A program made the position numbers and the translations under genes. A stretch of 64,000 nucleotides of DNA from Trachythela sp. YZ-2020 (Eukaryota; Cnidaria; Anthozoa; Malacalcyonacea; Clavulariidae): the NCBI GenBank assembly GCA_016169945.1, contig JADLSH010000162.1:496001-560000 (forward strand), read 5' to 3'. Each line of letters starts with the position of its first letter. The first letter of the stretch is position 1. Positions 24,601 to 33,600 of the stretch are shown one piece after another. The notes beneath the pieces are model-generated. The model made no database searches. It was given only the letters and a program-made list of their open reading frames with translations, and was not told where the DNA came from.

Positions 24601-27600
24601 AACGATTTCAGGTTCCACCAGATTACTGGAAGCACTCAGACTGGCATCAAAAACATCAAGTCTATCACCAGGTATAATTTTACTACATTTATTAAGGCGA
24701 TGCTGGACACACGTAAAAATCTCACATCTTGTCAACAAGATGTGTTCGCAACAGACTTGTAGCAAGCTTGTCAACAAGTTGTAACAATGTTGTCATTTTA
24801 TCAAGTTGCTACAAGGTTGTCACTCACAACTTGTCAACAAATTGTTGAATTGCAGGACGATAACAAGTTGTTGGAACAACTTGTAACAAGTCTGTTGAGT
24901 CAACAACCTTGTAGCAAGCTGTCAACAAGCCGTTGACAACTTGTCAACAAGCTGGGAACAAGCAGTGCGAACACATCCTGATAACAAGTTGTCGAAACAG
25001 CATTGGTACAAGTCTACTTGCTTGTGCAAGCTCTTGCATTGCAAGTCTTGGTGCTTGTGTAAGCTGCATTCTACCAACTTATTTCAATGCATCAAAATTG
25101 TCCTATCCATCTGATTCCGGTCAACAAGCTCTAGAGATTTTTACAATCTGTGTTATTTTTTTTAGAAATGGGGAGAAAAATTTTACTTTGAAGGACTTAG
25201 GGAAGCGACAAAAGCCAGTCCACATAACGTTGCGTATCTTCCTATCAATTTTGGGAATGTTTGCTTGCGATTTCTTCCGGTAAGTCGATGTAATGCAGTT
25301 CTTTATTTACAACAGTTGGATGAAGTGTGGTGACGAGGGAAAGAATTTTGATGATGAGGAGCAAATGGGTACACTTGGTGGTAAAGTGGGGCAACTGGGT
25401 AAACTTGGGAGTAATGATGAGGGGCAAATGGATACACTTGGGGGTGAATGTGGGTCATCGGAGTCCAAGAAATGTAGGGTCATTTACGAGCATGCGTATA
25501 GGCTATTGGTGGATGTGACTGTAGGTCATGCCGTCATGGCTGTTCTGCGCATGAGTGCTCGTGAATTTCATCGATGTTTTCGCTTATATCTATGAACAAC
25601 GAGGAGTATTTTGGTGTATAGTTTGTTGTTTTAGCATGTCTAGAACTCGAGTTATTAAGGGAAGTTGGCGTACGATTAATGTCAGCCATGTTGAATTTCA
25701 TTTTAATTAGTTTGAATTTGTCCAATGGAAATGGTGGATTGAAACAGCGATTCAAACGGCGTATAAAATATAATGTTGTTGACGAGAGAGGAGGGTAATT
25801 CGCGGGGGAATTCCAAATACAAAGTAAACATCACAAAGTGGCTAATCTAATCCCAATAAATTACAGTAAATTTTGATTTAGGTTCGGCACATGAGTGGAG
25901 CGGCGTATGAATCAATGTCGCTCTAACGTCGCATAATGCGACAGGCTCTGTCGAACTTCTGTCGAACTTATGTCGCTCCAAATTCTGCCGTACCTAATTG
26001 AATCATACTTCGCTCTTCTGTCGCACCTAATTCGTCATTTAAGTTCGGCGCATGAGTGGAGCGGCGTCTGAAACGGGCCTAACCGGTTATTAAGCACCAA
26101 TATCACCCTCTATCCCTTCCAATTACTGTATTCTGAAATTGTGTAGGTTCTAGACGTTGTAATACATCGTTTTATTGAGCTGCCTCCTGTCAGCGCAGGT
26201 CTAGAAAGTCTTCTGCAGAACTTTGGCGGATTATATAAATTTCATGGTAAGTACTGTAATTAAATACAGGGTGTATCAAGCAAAAAGTAATCTACCCTTA
26301 CGAAAATTTGACATGCTATTTTCACATGTGAAATTAGTATAGGTAATAGTATGATTTCGAGTGCAATTTGGAAAAAACATGCACGAGTGAGTTTTTCAAA
26401 GACAATTTCAAATTTGACGTCTTTGAAAACTCACGAGTGTTTGGTTTTCCAAATTTCACGAGAAACCATACTATTACTTATTAATAATATACATGCAAAA
26501 ATTACATGCTTTGATAACACTTGTGCACTCACCTACGCCGTTTAAGCATTGTTTTTGTTGCTTGTTAGCAAACTTTTTCAGTCTATGTGCTCCTTGAACT
26601 TAAATTGTTGTATTCGATCACGTACGATTTTCCATTGAAAGTGTAGAAAAAGTCGTCAAAAAGTGAAAATTTACATTGCTAATATCCGCCGCCATGTTGA
26701 GTTTTCTTGCCTCGTTTCTAGGCTCTGATCTTGTTTTGTTAATTTGCACTGCTGTAATAGACAATTTGCATTATAGACTAATTTTTTATCTAGGCAAAAA
26801 AAGTTTTTTGCCAGAAAGAACATAATAATAATAATAATAATCTTTATTTATCCATCTTAAGTATAAAAGTACAATGGATTTACAGGTTGATTCAAATTAC
26901 ATTAAAAATATCTTAGAACATTATATACAGATAAGAATCTTAAGTATGTATAGACAAACTAAAAACTATGTGAGTGCACTTGCACGAGCTAAGAAGGAGC
27001 GTTTATGTCTTTCAGTTCGCGATAATGTGTTTTTACTATTAATTGTTCGTAAATCGTATGGATTATTTGATTTAAAAAGTCTTGTATACATACTAAAATT
27101 AGTAAAATTGCAAAGTTTGGTTGCAATTTGGGCGAAATGTGGTAGGAATTTCCGCACGTAATACAAAAGTATACAAAATTTGCAAACTTTACAAAGCTAT
27201 ATTTTCCGCATTTTACAACATTTCGCAACCAAACTTTGCAAATTTACTAATCTTATTATGTTCTTTGTAGCTGTTGCGATTGATTCCCTTCTCCTTGCCT
27301 AGAACAAAATTTAGTCTATAATGCAAATTGTCTATTGCACAGTGTGCAATTTCAAAAATAATTGCACTGCTCTTAGCCAATCAGAATTGAGTAATTTTTT
27401 CATCTATATTATTACACATGTAAAATTATATGTGAAATTTTCGTAAGGGGCAAGTAATTGCACGCATAATATTTAGTTTATAGATTTACCTTCCTAAAAC
27501 CCGATGCCTATTTATGACTTTTTGTTCTTCTCTATGATAATTGTTCTTTTTTCTAGATCGTCCCGTCACGTACTTATACAACACACTGTATTACTACAAC

Positions 27601-30600
27601 CATATTTTGAATCAAAGACAGGCGTCAAGAAAGAAATTGGTCAGCGTCGTAATTGGTTAGTAAATGCAGTTGTTGTTTTCGCCAGGTTTTGGCCGAATAA
27701 AAACACCTCATGCGCGCAAAACGGAATATAGGCCTAATAAGGAATGTTCTCTTTCAGTTTAAGATACTTACAGCACAATTGTTAAATATGCTGTATTGAC
27801 AGTGCTTATTGTATATTTCACAAATAACAGTCGAATCAATGAGTCACTGGTCTGCCACGTTAATTTAATTTCATTTAATAATAATTATTATCTCTTTGTA
27901 ATGTTACATTGATTCGGCTATCTCGAATCCCCGCCATCTCGAACCCCCGCTATCTCGAATCCCCGCGCTATCTCGAATCCCCGCGCTATCTCGAATCCCG
28001 CGCTATCTCGAATCCCCGCGCTATCTCGAACCCCCGCTATCTCGAATCCCCGCTATCTCGAATCACCGCGCCATCTCGAATCCCCGCTATCTCGAATCCC
28101 CGCTATCTCGAACCCGCGCTATCTCGAATCCCCGCGCTATCTCGAATCCCCGCGCTATCTCGAATCCCCGCGCTATCTCCAACTTTTTGTTGTCTCTCCT
28201 AAACTGCGTGATACAGGCAATGTCAACCATGTTCTCGCCAAAACGTTCGTCATGCGTGTGACATGTGTTCATGTTATGTGCGATGTCGCGCTTGGCAAAC
28301 AACGTATATTGTCATTCATGTTTTAGACACTCCGTTCTACTGTCTTCATAATTCCTGCTTAAATTATGTACATACACCAGGAATTGCGCGTTCAGTTGTT
28401 TTCTGCGTAAGAAAGCAAGACGAACCTTTGTAAATTTTTCGTTCAATTGTTATCCAAACTGAACCGAAATCTGATTGATTTGTGCTTCGGTTATGAACGT
28501 TGATTGGCTCCACAAATTTGTAGATCTGTCGATATCCGGATTAAAAAGTTTGCAAAATAGACGCGTGTTTCATCTCCACAAAATAGGTCAATTATTTTGT
28601 AAACCTCTACAAGAAACGTCTTGAAGTAGAGTTGACAAAACAAAGTTTCCAGCCGACAAATTTATAAAATATAACACGAGGCATATTCCGAATATAAAAG
28701 GCATCTTGTGTGCTCAAGAATTGAGTTACAAACAAGCATACAATATATGCGGTGATATAATTTATTTCAAAACCAGTGTCCGCATATATAGTGTGTGTTA
28801 TAGACTCTTTCAGGAAATCGTTTTTCATAAGATCAGCTGCGCTATGGAACAGTCTGCCCTCTTTCCTTAAAATCTATCACTCGTTTACTGAATTAAAGTC
28901 TACGCTAATTAAGTTATACACTAAAAAGTTACCAACTTACAACCCTCCTGGCTTATCGCCACGTTAGAGTCTATAATAGTTGTGTACGTGTATGTGAATA
29001 TGTGTCAGTAATGAGTATGTTCGTTGTAAGGAGTTAGGTCTTTAGCCGTTTTCACACTAGAAGACGAACAAGTCGTCTAGACGAACAAATCGTCTCAGTC
29101 GGACAAATCGTCTGATGTGAAAACGAGTCGGACAAAATTTCAGACGAACAAATCGTCTACATTTGTCCGACTCTCTGTCCGTCTGTTAAGACGATGTTTC
29201 GAAGACGATTTAATCGTCTGGACGAACAAGTCATCGAAAAACGTCTTGGATTCATACACGTCGAACAAAGTACACGAACAAATTAAAATATTGCGGTATC
29301 TCAATCGCGAGGAGAATGGAAATAGCGGTATTTTGGGAAAACAAAATGGCACACAGCTATGTTTTTTTTTGTCTGTCTAGAATTCATATTAGACAAACAA
29401 ATTGCCAGACGATTTGTTCGTCAAGACGACTTGTCCGTCTTCTAGTGTGAAAATGGCTAATGGGACGAAAGTCCTGCAGTTCCTTTCTCCTATCACGCAC
29501 CCCTTTTCTATTTTGTAATAGCGTCTCTATATCATTTTCATGTAACTACTGTGACAAATTCAATAACTAAATAAATAGAGCGTGAAACGAAAAAGTATGA
29601 ATCTCGTAACAGTACTATTTCGAATTTATTACAAATTTATGACATTAAACGTTTCTATATTTCTATAGGTTCTTTTGTGAACATTCGCCCTCCTAATTGG
29701 TATGTTAGCATTTATGTTTAACATTGTAATGTAGCAAAATTTGTCCTGGATAGCCTATGGCTATGGCTTCTAAATTTTGCGGGCACTAGCTCGATAGAAG
29801 CATCCTATATTGGATTCAATGAGCCGATTTTGAAGCCAGAATTGTTTTTAATGCGGTTAAATTTATAAATATTTCAAATTCTTGACTGGTCAAATCGTTT
29901 GCTGTTTAAATTAGTTACACTAGAAGCAAATATATTTTCCTATGTAACTTGAGAAATAGAGCTTCCAACATCTCTTCTAATGAGTTTTAGAACGTTTTAA
30001 ACACCAAAAAATTAGGCTTATGGCGGCCATATTGGTGTGACTTCATTATAGTTATTCACCGGCAAATTTAGACCGCTGATGATCAATTCTTATCTAGACA
30101 ATATTGTCCTTCCCCACCAATAACTAGAAACTTATAGAAGCTATTTAAACATGTCCCCAACACCACAATAGATTTGTGGTGGTCTCACCGGTGCACTATT
30201 CAACCACACGCCTGACAAAAAGTAAAAGAAAGTTGTTTCAAACTTGTAAATAAACTTAATTTGTATTATTCTTTTATCCTCCACTCAAGGTGTTTGTCAA
30301 ATGTGTTTTTGGAGTATTTGAATACGGACATTGAATGGAAACCAACTCTGGAATACTACTGTGGAATTGTAGGAAGGCTTGTCGACAGTATCCTTCATAA
30401 CAGAAACATTCCTTCGATGTAATGGCTGTTATACGGTCTGTTTTTTAAAGTGATACCAACCCCAAAAATTATTTTTAGATATGTGTAATATTTGTATCAT
30501 TCTGAGAAGAAATGTAATATATCTTTATAGTAAAAATCCTCATCTTGATCAACTTTTTCACTGTCAAAGTCACCGGATATGATGTCATTAGGTGAATTGA

Positions 30601-33600
30601 AAATTAGTTTACCTTTGTTTTTTTGCTAACAGAATATCCAATGACATCATATCCGGTAACTTTGACAGTGAAAAAGTTGATCAAGATGAGGATTTTTACT
30701 ATAAAGATATATTACATTTCTTCTCAGAATGATACAAATATTACACATACACAAAAATAATTTTTGGGGTCAGTAGCACTTTAATTTTAGCCATTCATAT
30801 CGCAGACTTTGAAAAAGTGTTTTTTTATTTTTATCCTTAACAATATATATCTATTTCTGGTAATTCGGCTTTCCCAGTTTTGACTGGCGTTTCCATGAAT
30901 TCCCAAGTCCATCAACGCATGCACTCTACGCTACGTGTATAGAGCTTATGTCCCTTCCTGTAAACGATAAAGACGTTGGAAACGCTTTGTTCTCAGTTTT
31001 ATATAAATGGTAAGTACACTTAACTATAAACTGTATTCGGTTCGTGCAGTCACGCGGGAATATTACGTCATGCTAAATATTCTGCTAATTTGCGTGGCAT
31101 TATCGAGGATTTCATCGAAGTACCGCCATTTCGCTTATATCTTGCGAAATACTGAGAGTTTTAACGCAAGCTATATATCGCTAGAATTCTTGAACAACGA
31201 GGAGTATTTTGGTGTATAGTTTGTTGTTTTAACATCTCTAGAACCCGAGTTATTAATGAAAGGCATTTTAACATGTTTTGTATGTGCTGACGTCAGCATT
31301 ATTTTTAAATGCCGTTAAGAACTAAGTATTTTTCTCAAACCTAACGCGAAAAACTCAATTTAGATTTTAAAAGCAATATATAGTATCATAGTAAACAGAA
31401 TATAGACATATGTAATGAAACGCGTCTTTCCTTAAGCATTTGTCTTTTGGCGGCCATGTTGGATGGCATTTATAGTTATTAATATTGTCTTTTTTATATG
31501 TCAGTGGCGAAACTAGTCGAGGATTTGAAATCTTGAACAATACTAGGAAGTGGATAAATGCCGTTGCTTTAATAATTTCCTCGTTGCCTGTAAGTAAATC
31601 ATATTATGCTTTTAAAGTTCATCACTAAACAGAACAGGCGTAGGAATTGATAGAGCTATCCAGTATAAATAAAGTTAGTTTAGTTTAGGTTTCCTCCTGT
31701 AGTAACACTGGATCAATAAGAGATGACCCTTACTGGACCTCTAGGGAGAACATTTTAGAACTGATAGAGCTATCCAGTATAAATAAAGTTAGTTTAGTTT
31801 AGGTTTCCTCCTGTAGTAACACTGGATCAATAAGAGATGACTCTTACTGGACCTCTAGGAAGAACAGTTTAGAACTGATAGAGCTATCCAGTGTAAATAA
31901 AGTTAGTTTAGTTTAGGTTTCCTCCTGTAGTAACACTGTATCAATAATGGATTTGCTATAATTGAATTTGATATAAACAATTTTGTCTGTATACCTTCCA
32001 GGAATCCTACGGCAAAGTTTTACCGCAACTGATCTCTGAAGTTTTAACCAATGATCTTGCAGTAAAAGACGTCACTCCAGTTACGGCCACTTTCACGCCA
32101 GAAAGCATGCAGACGCCATCATCGTTTTCCTATTCGTTCTATAGTTTCCAGTCCAACGCGGACGCCTGTGCTCTCACGCTGCCCGACCTGGTTGTGGCTT
32201 TCACAAATGCAGTCTGGTATCATTCGAGTTTGGGACATCTCTCTCTTATACCCAGGTACATACGTAAAAACGCACAAGTTGTAACAAACATACAACAGCT
32301 TTGTGCCAATGCTGTTTCAACAACTTGTTATCAGGATGTGTTCGCACTGCTTGTTCCCAGCTTGTTCAAAAGTTGTCAACGGCTTGTTGACAACTTGCTA
32401 CAAGGTTGTTGACTCAACAGACTTGTTACAAGTTGTTCCAACAACTTGTTATTGTCCTGCAATTCAACAACTTGCCAACACGCGTTGTGTTACAACTTGT
32501 TGACAAGCTTGCCACAAGTCTGTTGCGAACACATCTTGTTGACAAGATGTGAGATTTGTACTTGCGTAAGTATAATGATTGCACATAACTGCTTTATTTG
32601 ATGCCGTACGAACGCTAACGGAAATTTCATTTCAAGCATGCATGCCAAGTAGGAATTATTAAGAATTGCTTCGCCTGATGCCCTTCTATATCGTTTGTTT
32701 TAGGTTACTGAGAGAAAATTTCAAACCTATAATTCAAAATGAGGCACAATTTCTGTTTGTCTGCCGCTTGCTAGGGCCATTTCTATTTCGTTTCTATTCA
32801 GAGAAGCCAAGATGTCTACTGGAGGTAAGTCTAGGACACGTTTAGAAATTCTATGAATCTAACGAATATCGATAAATGCATGTGGTATTTTCCTCAAAAC
32901 AAAACAATAATTTATATGTGCAGTATGTCCTAATTCAAACCTACAATCTACATTTTCTTGTAGATTGCCAAAGAACTGTACGCCATTCTAGATGTGGTTG
33001 ATAAGAAATGCCTTCATCTTTATCATATTGATACGATATGTGATTTTTTGTATCCTTTTATAACTAGTATTTTATGTCTTTTCAAAACAACATTTTCAAG
33101 TTAAATCACCCATATGGACATTTTACCCATATGGACATTCACCCATATGGACATTCACCCATATGGACATTCACCCATATGGACATTCAGCCATATAGAC
33201 ATTCACCCATATGGACATTCACCCATGTGGACATTCACCCATATGGACATTCACCCATATAGACATTTTACCCATATGGACATTCACCCATATGGACATT
33301 CAGCCATATAGACATTCAGCCATATAGACATTCATCCATATGGACATTCACCCATATGGACATTCACCCATATGGACATTTTACCCATATGGACATTTTA
33401 CCCATATGGACATTCACCCATATGGACATTTTACCCATATGGACAATCACCCATATGGACATTTTACCCATATGGACATTCACCCAATTCATAAATTGCT
33501 TGAAAAGAGTTATTGAGTTTGAAAAGTTAATTTCTTTAATTACGTAAAATAGCTATCATATAAAATACATGTTTGTGGGCGACTCCATAAAACAAGATAT

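Noticed and set aside
33074..33547. Frames rich in HPYGHSPIWTFTHMDI
   Set aside because: Translation of the 16-bp minisatellite.
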